Source: Eubacteriaceae bacterium Marseille-Q4139
GTDB taxonomy: Bacteria > Bacillota > Clostridia > Lachnospirales > Lachnospiraceae
Assembly: GCA_018223415.1 (NCBI GenBank)
Contig: JAGTTQ010000001.1
Location: forward strand, 2,143,865-2,207,864
Length of the DNA: 64,000 nt
Direction of reading: 5' to 3'
A program made the translations under genes and the position numbers. The notes below the pieces were generated by a model. It was not told the DNA's origin and did no database searches. It saw only the letters and a list, made by a program, of their open reading frames with translations. This document shows, in pieces, positions 23,846-33,440 of the stretch; within the stretch, counting starts at the first letter, position 1; the number at the start of each line of letters is the position of its first letter.

Positions 23846-26800
23846 TTATGATGCCGAATGCGGCATCTCATCCTTTAAGTTTTTCTGCGCCGTCGCCAGC
23901 ATGAGCTTGATGCGGTTCAACTGGTTGACTTCACTGGCGCCCGGGTCATAGTCCACGGCGATGATGTTGGCGTTCGGGTACTCCTTCCGGAGTTCCTTGA
24001 TAACGCCCTTGCCGACGATGTGGTTCGGCAGGCAGCCGAAGGGCTGGACGCAGACGATGTTCGGCACGCCGCCGTGAATCAGCTCCAGCATCTCGCCGGT
24101 CAAGAACCAGCCCTCGCCGGTCTGGTTCCCGAGGGAAACAAAGTCGTTTGCCATGACAGCCAGGTTGCGGATTTTCGCAGGCGGCGTAAAGTGACGGCTC
24201 TTTTCCAGGGCAATCCGTGCAGTCTTGCGGAAATACTCGAGGAGCGAGATTCCCATGTTGCAGAGATATGCCGTGGAGCGCTTCGTTCCCAGGTTGCTGG
24301 CCTTAAAGTTGCTGTTGTAGAAGCAGTACAGCAAAAAGTCCATGAGATCCGGCATCACAGCCTCTGCGCCCTCGGATTCCAGAAGCTCTACGATGTGGTT
24401 GTTGGCAAGGGGCGAGAACTTTACGAGGATCTCGCCGACGATGCCGACCCGCGGCTTTTTCACGTCGAGCCGCTCCAGATTGTCGAAATCATGGATGATT
24501 CCGCGGATATTCTTGGAGAAGCCGATCATGTCGGGCGCCTTCTTGGACAGCGCCTGGATGCAGATCTTTTTCCATTTCTCGTGAAGGGCGTCGGCAGAGC
24601 CAGGCACCTTCTCGTAGGGCCGTGTGGCGTACAAAACGCGCATGAACACGTCTCCGTAGACAACGGCCTGCATGGCCTTTGTGAGGAGCGGAGCCGTAAT
24701 CGTAAAGCCCGGGTTCGTCTCCATACCGTTGGCATTTAAGGAAATGACGGGAACCTGCGGGATCCCGGCCTTTTCCAGGGCACGGCGGATGAAACCGATG
24801 TAGTTGGAGGCACGGCAGCCGCCGCCGGTCTGGCTCATGATGACAGCCGTGTGATCTAAGTCGTACTGGCCGGAAAGCAGCGCGTCCATGATCTGTCCGA
24901 TGACGATTAAGGACGGGTAGCAGGCATCGTTATTCACGAATTTCAGGCCAGTATCTACGGCCGAACGGTCGTCGTTCTGGAGCACCACTAAATTGTAGCC
25001 GAAGTTGCGGACGGCCGGCTCCAGAAGGTCAAAGTGGATCGGCGACATCTGCGGGCAGAGAAGCGTGTAGGTTTTCCGCATCTCCTTTGTGAACAGCACG
25101 CGGTTGTAGGAGCTGTCGACAATTTTCCTTGTATATCGCTTTTCATCCCGGACACGGAGCGCCGAAATCAGCGAACGGATCCGGATCCTGGCGGCGCCAA
25201 GGTTGTTGACCTCGTCGATTTTTAAGACCGTGTAAATCTTTCCCGAGGAAGTCAGGATATCGTTTACCTGGTCGGTGGTGACGGCGTCGAGGCCGCAGCC
25301 AAAGGAGTTAAGCTGGATGAGATCCAGATTGTCTTTCGTCTTCACATAGCTTGCAGCCGCATAGAGCCGGGAGTGGTACATCCACTGGTCGGTGACAATA
25401 AGCGGGCGCTCCACCTTCCCAAGATGGGAGACGGAGTCCTCGGTGAGGACTGCAAAGCCGTAGGAGGCGATGAGATCCGGGATTCCGTGGTTGATTTCCG
25501 GATCCACATGGTAGGGACGGCCGGCCAGGACGATGCCGCGCTTTCCGGTCTCCTCCAGATAGGCGATGACCTCCTCGCCCTTCTTTTCGATGTCGTGCCT
25601 TGTATGTTCCAGCTCTTCCCATGCCTTGTGGGCAGCGGAGCGGATTTCACTGTCGGGAATCTGGAATTCCTTCTTAAACTCTTTCACGAGCTGCTTCGTG
25701 AGCACCTGCTCATCGGTGAAAGCCATGAACGGGTTCATGAATTTGATGTTCTGTTCCGCCAGCTCCTCCATGTTGTTTTTCACGTTCTCTGAGTAGGACG
25801 TGACAATGGGGCAGTTGTAATGGTTTCCTGCGCCGGGCACTTCCTTCCGCTCATACGGGATGCAGGGATAGAAGATAAACGGCACGTTCTGTTTGATGAG
25901 CCATGAAACATGGCCGTGCACCAGCTTTGCCGGATAGCATTCCGACTCGCTGGGGATCGTCTCAATGCCCAGCTCGTAAATCTGGCGGCTGGACTGGGGC
26001 GATAAGATGACCCGGAAGCCCAGCTCCCTAAAGAAGGTGGCCCAGAACGGGTAATTTTCGTAAAAATTCAGGACTCTCGGGATTCCCACGAGGCCGCGGT
26101 GGGCCTGGTCGGCCGGCAGCGGCTCATAGTCGAAGATCCTGTGATATTTATAATTGAACAGGTTCGGAATGTCGCGTTTTGCCTTGGAAATTCCGAGACC
26201 TCTCTCGCAGCGGTTCCCCGATATGTACTGGCGTCCGCCTTCAAACCGGTTGACCGTCAGGACACAGCTGTTGATGCAGCCGCGGCACCTGGTCATGGAG
26301 GTGGAGTAGGTCAGGCCAATGATTTTATCGAGGGACAGCATGGTTGACTCCTTCGGCTCATGCTGGTACCGCTCCCTTGCGATGAGGGCGGCGCCGAAAG
26401 CGCCCATGATGCCGGCGATATCCGGGCGGATGGCCTCGCAGCCGGCGATTTTTTCAAAGCTTCTTAAAACGGCGTCATTATAGAAGGTGCCGCCCTGGAC
26501 GACTACGTTGTTTCCAAGGTCGCCGGCGGAAGTGATTTTAATTACCTTAAATAATGCGTTCTTGATGACCGAGTAGGCAAGACCGGCGGAAATGTCCGCC
26601 ACGGACGCGCCTTCCTTCTGGGCCTGCTTGACGTTGGAGTTCATGAACACCGTACATCTCGTGCCCAGGTCGGTGGGATTTTTGGCAAACAGGGCTTCCT
26701 TTGCGAAGTCCTCCACGCTGAAGTTTAAGGATTTGGCGAAGGTCTCGATGAAGGAGCCGCAGCCGGAGGAACATGCCTCATTGAGCTGGACGCTGTCCAC

Positions 26801-28102
26801 AGTGCCGTCCTTGATGCGGATGCACTTCATATCCTGGCCGCCGATGTCTAAAATACAGTCTACCTTCGGATCGAAGAACGCGGCCGCATAGTAGTGGGAG
26901 ATGGTTTCCACCTCTCCCTCATCCAAAAGGAAAGCGGCCTTTAAAAGCGCCTCGCCGTAGCCGGTGGAACAGGAATAAGCGATTTTTGCCTCCGCAGGAA
27001 GAAGCTCTTTAATCTCCTTCATGGAGCGGATGGCCGTCGCCAGCGGGCTTCCGTTGTTGCTGCTGTAAAAGCTGTAAAGCAGGGAGCCGTCCTCGCCTAC
27101 CAGGGCGATTTTCGTCGTGGTGGAGCCGGCGTCGATGCCTAAAAAGCAGTTCCCCTTATAGGTACTCAGGTCGCCGCGGCGCACCCTGCTGCGGTCGTGG
27201 CGCTCAGTGAAAGCCTGGTATTCCGCTTCATCCCGGAATAAAGGCTCCATCCGCTTGACCTCAAACTTCATCCGGATGCCGCCGGACAAGTCAGAAATCA
27301 TTTTGCCGATGTCCTGAACCGGCTCCTCCTTGGCGTTCATGGCCGCGCCGACGGCTGCGAACAGGTGGGAGTGGTCAGGAGCGATAATCTGGTCGCCGCT
27401 TAAATTGAGCGTGCGGATAAAGGCGTTCCGCAGCTCCGAAAGGAAATGGAGCGGGCCGCCGAGGAAGGCCACGTTGCCGCGGATCGGCTTTCCGCAGGCC
27501 AGGCCGCTGATGGTCTGGTTGACGACAGCCTGAAAAATGGAGGCGGCCAGGTCTTCTCGCGTTGCCCCCTCATTGATTAACGGCTGAATATCAGACTTTG
27601 CAAAAACACCGCATCTGGCAGCAATCGGATAGATTGCCTTGTAATTTTTGGCATATTCGTTGAGGCCGGTGGCGTCCGTCTGGAGAAGCGACGCCATCTG
27701 GTCGATAAAAGAGCCGGTGCCGCCGGCGCAGATTCCGTTCATCCTCTGGTCGATGCCGCCGGTGAAGTAGATGATTTTGGCATCTTCCCCGCCAAGCTCG
27801 ATGGCCACGTCTGTGCGCGGCGCATAGTCCTGAAGCGAGGTGGCTACGGCTACGACCTCCTGGATGAAAGGCACCTTTAAGTAGCTGGAGAGCGTAAGCC
27901 CTCCGGAACCAGTGATACTGGGGCGGATTTTGATGGGCCCGAGCGAATCCCTGCATTTTTTGAGGAGTGCAGACAGGGTTTCCTGGATGTTCGCAAAATG
28001 CCGCTCATAGTCCGCAAACAGAATGTGATTGTCCTCGTCAATCACAGCAATTTTAACCGTGGTGGAACCGATGTCGATTCCAAGCCGAAAACATTGATCC
28101 AT
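23846..28102 (-). CDS. 2-hydroxyacyl-CoA dehydratase activase-related fusion (BadF/BcrA ATPase x2 + DUF2229)
   Basis: The 1,418-residue protein has two tandem ASKHA ATPase domains of the BadF/BadG/BcrA/HgdC kind. The first begins LGIDIGSTTVKIAVID and has LGGEDAKIIYF and GICAGGTGSF; the second (from about 340) has LGIDAGSTTTKIAL, IGGQDMKCIRI and EACSSGCGSF. The Cys of the GICAGGTGSF and EACSSGCGSF segments are where the bridging [4Fe-4S] cluster of activators is held. The remaining 750 residues are the DUF2229 region plus a HgdB-like part (GIPRVLNFYENYPFWATFF; ESECYPAKLVHGHV). Activators drive ATP-dependent low-potential electron transfer to dehydratases. This very long fused form is common in anaerobic Firmicutes, but its own substrate is not established. 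No separate dehydratase subunits are nearby. Confidence 0.9.
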   Translation of the reverse strand: MDQCFRLGIDIGSTTVKIAVIDEDNHILFADYERHFANIQETLSALLKKCRDSLGPIKIRPSITGSGGLTLSSYLKVPFIQEVVAVATSLQDYAPRTDVAIELGGEDAKIIYFTGGIDQRMNGICAGGTGSFIDQMASLLQTDATGLNEYAKNYKAIYPIAARCGVFAKSDIQPLINEGATREDLAASIFQAVVNQTISGLACGKPIRGNVAFLGGPLHFLSELRNAFIRTLNLSGDQIIAPDHSHLFAAVGAAMNAKEEPVQDIGKMISDLSGGIRMKFEVKRMEPLFRDEAEYQAFTERHDRSRVRRGDLSTYKGNCFLGIDAGSTTTKIALVGEDGSLLYSFYSSNNGSPLATAIRSMKEIKELLPAEAKIAYSCSTGYGEALLKAAFLLDEGEVETISHYYAAAFFDPKVDCILDIGGQDMKCIRIKDGTVDSVQLNEACSSGCGSFIETFAKSLNFSVEDFAKEALFAKNPTDLGTRCTVFMNSNVKQAQKEGASVADISAGLAYSVIKNALFKVIKITSAGDLGNNVVVQGGTFYNDAVLRSFEKIAGCEAIRPDIAGIMGAFGAALIARERYQHEPKESTMLSLDKIIGLTYSTSMTRCRGCINSCVLTVNRFEGGRQYISGNRCERGLGISKAKRDIPNLFNYKYHRIFDYEPLPADQAHRGLVGIPRVLNFYENYPFWATFFRELGFRVILSPQSSRQIYELGIETIPSESECYPAKLVHGHVSWLIKQNVPFIFYPCIPYERKEVPGAGNHYNCPIVTSYSENVKNNMEELAEQNIKFMNPFMAFTDEQVLTKQLVKEFKKEFQIPDSEIRSAAHKAWEELEHTRHDIEKKGEEVIAYLEETGKRGIVLAGRPYHVDPEINHGIPDLIASYGFAVLTEDSVSHLGKVERPLIVTDQWMYHSRLYAAASYVKTKDNLDLIQLNSFGCGLDAVTTDQVNDILTSSGKIYTVLKIDEVNNLGAARIRIRSLISALRVRDEKRYTRKIVDSSYNRVLFTKEMRKTYTLLCPQMSPIHFDLLEPAVRNFGYNLVVLQNDDRSAVDTGLKFVNNDACYPSLIVIGQIMDALLSGQYDLDHTAVIMSQTGGGCRASNYIGFIRRALEKAGIPQVPVISLNANGMETNPGFTITAPLLTKAMQAVVYGDVFMRVLYATRPYEKVPGSADALHEKWKKICIQALSKKAPDMIGFSKNIRGIIHDFDNLERLDVKKPRVGIVGEILVKFSPLANNHIVELLESEGAEAVMPDLMDFLLYCFYNSNFKASNLGTKRSTAYLCNMGISLLEYFRKTARIALEKSRHFTPPAKIRNLAVMANDFVSLGNQTGEGWFLTGEMLELIHGGVPNIVCVQPFGCLPNHIVGKGVIKELRKEYPNANIIAVDYDPGASEVNQLNRIKLMLATAQKNLKDEMPHSAS

Positions 28103-28290
28103 GTGAGCGGGGATATCCCCTACCTCCTTTGTAATTGGGAATACAGCCGCCTTTTGGGGCGGTATGCCCCGGACGCCTGCATAAAAACACTACATTATAC
28201 GAAGCTGCTTCCGGATAAAGAAGCAAAATAACAGCCCCATACTTCCAAATTCTGCATTTATATGGAAGAAAGGGCGTAAACTACGCACTC

Positions 28291-28319
28291 AGTATAGCAC
28301 AAACAAAAAAGGATTACAA
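28291..28319 (-). promoter_or_regulatory. Promoter of the activase gene
   Basis: On the minus strand TTGTAA (28319-28314), 17-base spacer, TATACT (28296-28291). The rest of the 556-base gap 28103-28658 holds the divergent promoter for the rhomboid-like gene and no credible small gene. Confidence 0.65.
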
Positions 28320-28500
28320 TCGACAGAATGCGGATTCGCATGTTAAGAAACGGCAAAAATATGTAAAAAATGTGTTAAGATTCCAGGGCTGGAAGGAAGT
28401 GAAATGTCGGAACGCGGCGAGTCTCCTGTGTCCGCATGGCGCAGGCTCTTAAGAAATGCCATATAAATCCTTATCCTGAAAAAAAGCCGTTTCAAAGCGT

Positions 28501-28530
28501 TTGACAAAAGGAATAGAGTGGAATTATAAT
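28501..28530 (+). promoter_or_regulatory. Promoter of the rhomboid-like/pyk/lysA run
   Basis: TTGACA (28501-28506), 18-base spacer, TATAAT (28525-28530); both boxes match consensus. Confidence 0.8.
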
Positions 28531-28658
28531 GTTGAATATCCATGGGCTGAAACCGGCGGAAAAGCGGCCGCCGGCCCGGGAGAGGCATCCGCCTGCGGCC
28601 TTCCATTCCGCGCGGCTTTCCTCTCCGCCTGCCATATTTTAAAGAAAGGATTCAGCAT

Positions 28659-29564
28659 ATGAACCTGCTCACAAAACTGGAACGGAAATTCGGGCGCTTT
28701 GCGATCCCGAATCTGATGTACTACATTGTCATCCTGTACGCCGTGGGCGTCATCATCCAGATGTTTGCGCCGGAAATCTACATCCGCTACCTGATGTTAG
28801 ACGCGCGGGCGATCCTGCGCGGGCAGATCTGGCGGATTATTACCTTTATGATCTGGCCGCCGTCCACCAGCATGTTTTTCAACCTGATAGCTATCTATCT
28901 GTATTACAACCTTGGAACGACCCTTGAGCACGTCTGGGGAACCTTCCGGTTCAATTTGTACCTGTTTATGGGGATCCTGGGCCATGTGCTTGCGGCGCTC
29001 ATCATCTATCTGATGACTGGTTCCGTCTATATCCTGACGACGGAATACCTGAACTTTTCACTGTTTTTCGCATTCGCCGCCACGTTCCCGGATATGCAGT
29101 TCCTATTATTTTTCGTGATTCCCATCAAGGCCAAGTGGCTGGCGCTTTTTGACGGGGCATACTTTATTTACGGGCTTGTCTTCGGAAGCCCGGCAACCCG
29201 CGTGGCAATTTTCATGTCCCTTTTGAACTTCGTCGTGTATTTCGCCATGTCCAGAGGCGGAAAATACAACCCGAAGGAGATCAAGAGGAAGCATGATTTT
29301 AAAGCACAGACGGAAAAGGCCGCCCAGACAGCAAGAAAAACGGGCCGCCATAAATGCGCCGTCTGCGGCAGGACAGAACTCGACGACCCGAATCTTGTTT
29401 TCCGCTTCTGTTCCAAGTGCGAGGGAGACTACGAATACTGCCAGGATCATCTTTATACGCACCAGCATGTGACCCGCGGCGGCATGGATCCCCGCCAGGG
29501 CGGAAACGTGATCCACGGGAGATTTTCCCAGGACGGCGGAAACAGCAGCGGCACACAAACTTAA
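28659..29564 (+). CDS. Rhomboid-like membrane protein with C-terminal zinc ribbon
   Basis: The 301-residue protein has about six membrane helices in residues 18-196, arranged as in rhomboid/derlin proteins (first helix, a loop with RGQIWRIITFMIWP, and LGTTLEHVWGTFRFNLYLFMGILGHV). The catalytic GxSG serine motif is absent: the expected place reads TTEYLNFSLFFAFAATFPD, so it is probably not a protease. After a basic linker comes a cysteine domain (about 231-270) with CAVCGRTE and CSKCEGDYEYC, a likely zinc ribbon facing the cytoplasm. It precedes pyk by 20 bases. RBS is AAAGGA about 11 bases before the ATG. Confidence 0.75.
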   Translation: MNLLTKLERKFGRFAIPNLMYYIVILYAVGVIIQMFAPEIYIRYLMLDARAILRGQIWRIITFMIWPPSTSMFFNLIAIYLYYNLGTTLEHVWGTFRFNLYLFMGILGHVLAALIIYLMTGSVYILTTEYLNFSLFFAFAATFPDMQFLLFFVIPIKAKWLALFDGAYFIYGLVFGSPATRVAIFMSLLNFVVYFAMSRGGKYNPKEIKRKHDFKAQTEKAAQTARKTGRHKCAVCGRTELDDPNLVFRFCSKCEGDYEYCQDHLYTHQHVTRGGMDPRQGGNVIHGRFSQDGGNSSGTQT

Positions 29565-29584
29565 CAGGAGGCAGACAGTTTAAA

Positions 29585-31021
29585 ATGAAAAAGACAAAAA
29601 TCATCTGTACAATGGGACCAAACAGCGACAACATGGAGATCATGAAGCAGCTCGTGTTAAACGGAATGGATGTGGCACGGTTCAACTTCTCCCACGGCGA
29701 CCATGAAGAGCATAGAAAACGCCTTCTCAAGCTCCGCGAGGCGGCGGATGAGGCCGGCATCCCGGTGGCTGCGCTCCTTGACACCAAAGGGCCGGAAATC
29801 CGTACCGGCGTTTTAAAGGACGGGAAAAAAGTGACGCTTTCCGAAGGGAACACCTTTGTCCTCACGACAGAGGAAATCGTCGGAGACGAAAAGAAGGTGC
29901 ACATCAATTATAACGGCCTCAACGACGACGTGGCCGCCGGAAACAGGATTCTCATCGACGACGGCCTCATCGAGCTCTGCGTCGAGAAAATCGAAGGGCC
30001 GGAAATTGTCTGTCGCGTCGTCAACGGCGGAGAGCTGGGCGAGAGAAAGGGCGTCAACGTGCCGAACGTGAAGATCAAGCTTCCGGCCCTGACGGAAAAA
30101 GATAAGGAAGACATCCGTTTCGGAATCGAAATGGGCTTTGACTATATCGCCGCCTCCTTCATCCGGACGGCCGACGCAATCCGGGAAATCCGGGCAATCC
30201 TCAATGAAAACGGTTCCTCCATGGGCATCATCGCAAAGATTGAGAATGCCGAGGGACTGGAACATCTGGATGAAATCATCGAAGCCAGCGACGGCATCAT
30301 GGTAGCCAGAGGCGACCTGGGCGTGGAGATTCCCGCAGAAAAAGTGCCGTTCCTTCAGAAGATGATGATTGAAAAGTGCAGCGAGGCCTGCAAGCCGGTC
30401 ATTACGGCGACCCAGATGCTAGACTCCATGATCCGCAACCCGCGCCCGACCCGTGCCGAGGTGACGGACGTGGCAAACGCTGTCTACGACGGAACGGACG
30501 TCGTCATGCTGTCCGGCGAGACGGCCAACGGAAAATATCCGGTGGAGGCCTTAAAGATGATGGCGCAGATCGTCGAGGAGACCGAGTCCCATCTGGACGA
30601 CGCTTTCTTTAAGAGAAGACGCGTTTTAGGCGATGACAGCCACAGCATTTCCAACGCCGTCTGCTATTCCTCTGTGACGACGGCAAGGAACCTGGGAGCC
30701 AAAGTCATCATCGCGCCGAGCATCAGCGGCTACACCGCGAGGATGTTATCCAAATGGCATCCGAAGACCATGGTAATCGGCATGTCCCCGAGCCTTTCCA
30801 CGGTTCGCAAGATGCAGCTTTACTGGGGCGTCCATCCGTTCCAGGCGAAGCGCGAGGACTCCACGGATACCCTGATTATGAATTCCATCGACCTGCTGAA
30901 GGAAAAAGGCATCGTGAAGGAAGGCGACCTGGCCGTCGTCACGGCCGGAGTTTTAAGCCATTCCAGACGGCACGAGCCGGCAACCTCAACCAACATCATG
31001 CGGGTAGTAAACGTAGACTAG
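29585..31021 (+). CDS. pyk: Pyruvate kinase
   Basis: The enzyme converts phosphoenolpyruvate and ADP to pyruvate and ATP, the last step of glycolysis. The 478 residues cover the A/B barrel (KTKIICTMGPNS; RFNFSHGDHEEH; LLDTKGPEIRTG; IIAKIENAEGLEHLDEII; MVARGDLGVEIP; KPVITATQMLDSMI; VMLSGETANGKYPVEA) and the C domain. It lacks the extra C-terminal PEP-utilisation domain found in Bacillus. The ATG at 29585 follows AGGAGG; longer upstream reading is non-coding overlap with the previous gene. Confidence 0.96.
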   Translation: MKKTKIICTMGPNSDNMEIMKQLVLNGMDVARFNFSHGDHEEHRKRLLKLREAADEAGIPVAALLDTKGPEIRTGVLKDGKKVTLSEGNTFVLTTEEIVGDEKKVHINYNGLNDDVAAGNRILIDDGLIELCVEKIEGPEIVCRVVNGGELGERKGVNVPNVKIKLPALTEKDKEDIRFGIEMGFDYIAASFIRTADAIREIRAILNENGSSMGIIAKIENAEGLEHLDEIIEASDGIMVARGDLGVEIPAEKVPFLQKMMIEKCSEACKPVITATQMLDSMIRNPRPTRAEVTDVANAVYDGTDVVMLSGETANGKYPVEALKMMAQIVEETESHLDDAFFKRRRVLGDDSHSISNAVCYSSVTTARNLGAKVIIAPSISGYTARMLSKWHPKTMVIGMSPSLSTVRKMQLYWGVHPFQAKREDSTDTLIMNSIDLLKEKGIVKEGDLAVVTAGVLSHSRRHEPATSTNIMRVVNVD

Positions 31022-31036
31022 AAGGAGAAAATACAC

Positions 31037-32305
31037 ATGGAAAAAAGACCGTTTGTCACCAGGGAACAGCTTGAGAAAATCGCAGAGACGTATCCGACGC
31101 CCTTTTATCTCTATGATGAAAAGGGAATCCGGGAAAATGCAGAGCGCCTGAAGGCGGCATTTTCCTGGAACAAGGGCTTCCGGGAGTATTTTGCGGTGAA
31201 GGCCACCCCGAATCCGTTCATTTTAAATATCTTAAAGGAGTACGGCTTCGGAACCGACTGCTCCTCTGAGACAGAGCTTCTGATGTCGAAGGCCTGCGGC
31301 TTTACGGGACATCATGTCATGTTTTCGTCCAACGACACGCCGCCTGCGGAGTTTAAGCTGGCGGACGACATGGGCGCCATCATCAACCTGGATGACATCA
31401 CCCATATTGAGTGCCTGGAAAAGGTTCTCGGGAAGATCCCGGAAACCATCTGCTGCCGCTTTAACCCCGGCGGAGTCTTTAAAATCAGCAACGATATCAT
31501 GGACAACCCCGGCGACGCCAAGTACGGCATGACGAGAGAACAGATCGCCGAGGCCTACAAGATTCTCAAGTCCAAGGGCGCAAAGCACTTCGGCATCCAT
31601 GCGTTCCTTGCAAGCAATACTGTGACGAACGAGTATTATCCGCTGCTGGCCAAGATTCTTTTTGAACTGGCGGCAGAGTTAAAGGAAGAGACTGGCGCAG
31701 ACATCCGCTTCATCAACCTGTCCGGCGGCATTGGAATCCCCTACCGCCCGGATCAGGAGCCCAACGACATCATGGCCATCGGCGAGGGCGTGAGAAAGGC
31801 CTACGAGGAAGTCCTCGTGCCGGCCGGCATGGGCGATGTGGCAATCTTCACGGAGCTTGGCCGGTTCATGCTGGCGCCCTACGGCTGCCTTGTGACCCGC
31901 GCCATCCATGAAAAGCACACCTACAAAGAGTACATCGGCGTGGACGCCTGCGCGGTGAACCTGATGCGCCCGGCCATGTACGGCGCCTACCATCACATCA
32001 CGGTCATGGGAAAGGAGGACGCGCCCTGCGACCACAAGTACGACATCACCGGCTCCCTCTGCGAGAACAACGACAAGTTTGCCATCGACAGGATGCTGCC
32101 GAAGATTGACATGGGCGACCTTCTCGTGCTTCATGACACCGGCGCCCACGGCTTTTCCATGGGCTACAATTATAACGGCAAGTTAAAGAGCGCGGAGCTG
32201 CTTTTAAAAGAAGACGGAAGCGTCCAGATGATCCGCCGGGCAGAGACCGTGAAAGACTACTTTGCTACCTTTGATTTCTGTGATATTTTAAAGAGCGTGG
32301 AATAA
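31037..32305 (+). CDS. lysA: Diaminopimelate decarboxylase
   Basis: The enzyme makes L-lysine from meso-diaminopimelate with PLP. The 422-residue protein has the fold-III PLP barrel: Lys55 in YFAVKATPNP is the cofactor lysine, FGTDCSSETELLMS follows, GGGIG-like phosphate loop reads LSGGIGIPYRP, and the dimer-partner Cys motif is GSLCENNDKFA near 335. It belongs to the long-insert branch common in Clostridia, which differs from E. coli LysA. It is 15 bases behind pyk; the linkage with glycolysis is positional only. Confidence 0.87.
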   Translation: MEKRPFVTREQLEKIAETYPTPFYLYDEKGIRENAERLKAAFSWNKGFREYFAVKATPNPFILNILKEYGFGTDCSSETELLMSKACGFTGHHVMFSSNDTPPAEFKLADDMGAIINLDDITHIECLEKVLGKIPETICCRFNPGGVFKISNDIMDNPGDAKYGMTREQIAEAYKILKSKGAKHFGIHAFLASNTVTNEYYPLLAKILFELAAELKEETGADIRFINLSGGIGIPYRPDQEPNDIMAIGEGVRKAYEEVLVPAGMGDVAIFTELGRFMLAPYGCLVTRAIHEKHTYKEYIGVDACAVNLMRPAMYGAYHHITVMGKEDAPCDHKYDITGSLCENNDKFAIDRMLPKIDMGDLLVLHDTGAHGFSMGYNYNGKLKSAELLLKEDGSVQMIRRAETVKDYFATFDFCDILKSVE

Positions 32306-32312
32306 AAGACAG

Positions 32313-32366
32313 AGAGCCGCCGTGTCTGTAACTGTGAAAGCAGGGTGCAGGCGTGCGGCTCTTTTT
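32313..32366 (+). terminator. Terminator after lysA
   Basis: AGAGCCGC (32313-32320) pairs with GCGGCTCT (32355-32362), followed by TTTTT. Confidence 0.85.
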
Positions 32367-32376
32367 GTCTGCCCAT

Positions 32377-32432
32377 ATTGTCAACCAATAAAGATAGAAT
32401 GGGTTGACAATACTGCGGCCGTATGCTATGCT
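32377..32432 (+). promoter_or_regulatory. BirA operator and promoter of the biotin operon
   Basis: ATTGTCAACC (32377-32386) and GGTTGACAAT (32402-32411) are a perfect inverted repeat with a 15-base spacer, the form of the BirA site in Firmicutes. TTGACA inside the right arm (32404-32409) is the -35 and TATGCT (32427-32432) the -10 with 17 bases between, so BirA binding blocks the promoter. Confidence 0.92.
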
Positions 32433-32468
32433 GGTTTCCAGTAAAAAAAGAACAGGATGTGACCCATT

Positions 32469-33440
32469 ATGACAATCACGATGACATTAACCGAAAAGGT
32501 TTTAAACGGCGGCCAGATCACTGAAGAAGAGGCCTTAAAGCTTTACGGGGAGCCGCTTGAGGAGCTCTGCGAAAGCGCCGATAGGATCCGCCGTCATTTC
32601 TGCGGCAGCCGGTTCGATCTCTGTACGATTATCAACGGAAAAAGCGGCCGCTGTTCGGAAAACTGCCGGTTCTGTGCCCAGTCGGCCCACAACCACACCG
32701 GCGTGACGGAATATCCGCTGCTTCCGGACGATGAAATTGTGGCTCAGGCAAAGAGAGACCATGAGCAGGGCGTCCTGCGCTACTCCATCGTCACCTCGGG
32801 GAAACGGTTGTCCGACGGGGAAGTGGAGCGGATGTGCGGCGTGATCCGCCGGATCCGGAGCGAGGTGGGCATCCATGTATGCGTATCCTTCGGCCTGCTG
32901 AACGAAGAGCAGTACCGGAAGTTAAAGGAGGCAGGCGCCTCCCGGGTACATAACAACCTGGAAACCTCCGGAGAGAATTTCGCCAATGTCTGTACGACCC
33001 ACACCTTTGACGACAAGATAAACGCGATCCGTGCCGCCCAGGCAGCCGGCCTTGCGGTTTGCAGCGGCGGGATTATGGGCCTCGGCGAGACGCCGAAGGA
33101 TCGGATCAGCATGGCCATGAGCCTCAGAGAGCTGGGCATTAAGAGCGTCCCTGTCAACATGTTAAACCCGATCCCGGGAACTCCCTTTGAAAAGAATCCG
33201 CGCCTGACGGCGGACGACATGAGGCGGATTGTGGCGGTTTACCGTTTTATCCTGCCGGAGGCGTCCATCCGTCTCGCAGGCGGCAGAGGGCTTCTTGAGG
33301 ATAAGGGAAAGGGCTGCTTTGTCTCCGGCGCCAACGCGGCGATTTCCGGCGACATGCTGACGACGGCCGGCATTACGACGAAGACCGACCTGGAAATGCT
33401 TGAGGAACTGGGATACGAGGTGAAGCTTTGCAATGAGTAA
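32469..33440 (+). CDS. bioB: Biotin synthase
   Basis: This radical SAM enzyme inserts sulfur into dethiobiotin. The 323-residue chain has the AdoMet cluster motif CSENCRFCAQS (about 58-68), then the conserved YSIVTSGKR, HNNLETS, GIMGLGET and VNMLNPIPGTP, and an Arg in the SIRLAGGRG stretch that ligands the [2Fe-2S] cluster. It begins the bioBDA operon right after the BirA-controlled promoter. It overlaps bioD by eight bases. Confidence 0.96.
   Translation: MTITMTLTEKVLNGGQITEEEALKLYGEPLEELCESADRIRRHFCGSRFDLCTIINGKSGRCSENCRFCAQSAHNHTGVTEYPLLPDDEIVAQAKRDHEQGVLRYSIVTSGKRLSDGEVERMCGVIRRIRSEVGIHVCVSFGLLNEEQYRKLKEAGASRVHNNLETSGENFANVCTTHTFDDKINAIRAAQAAGLAVCSGGIMGLGETPKDRISMAMSLRELGIKSVPVNMLNPIPGTPFEKNPRLTADDMRRIVAVYRFILPEASIRLAGGRGLLEDKGKGCFVSGANAAISGDMLTTAGITTKTDLEMLEELGYEVKLCNE

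Noticed and set aside
24020..24739. Antisense open frame opposite the dehydratase activase
   Set aside because: Lies wholly within a conserved gene and encodes no recognisable domain.
28343..28606. Minus-strand open frame in the activase-rhomboid gap
   Set aside because: No RBS, and it crosses the plus-strand consensus promoter at 28501-28530.
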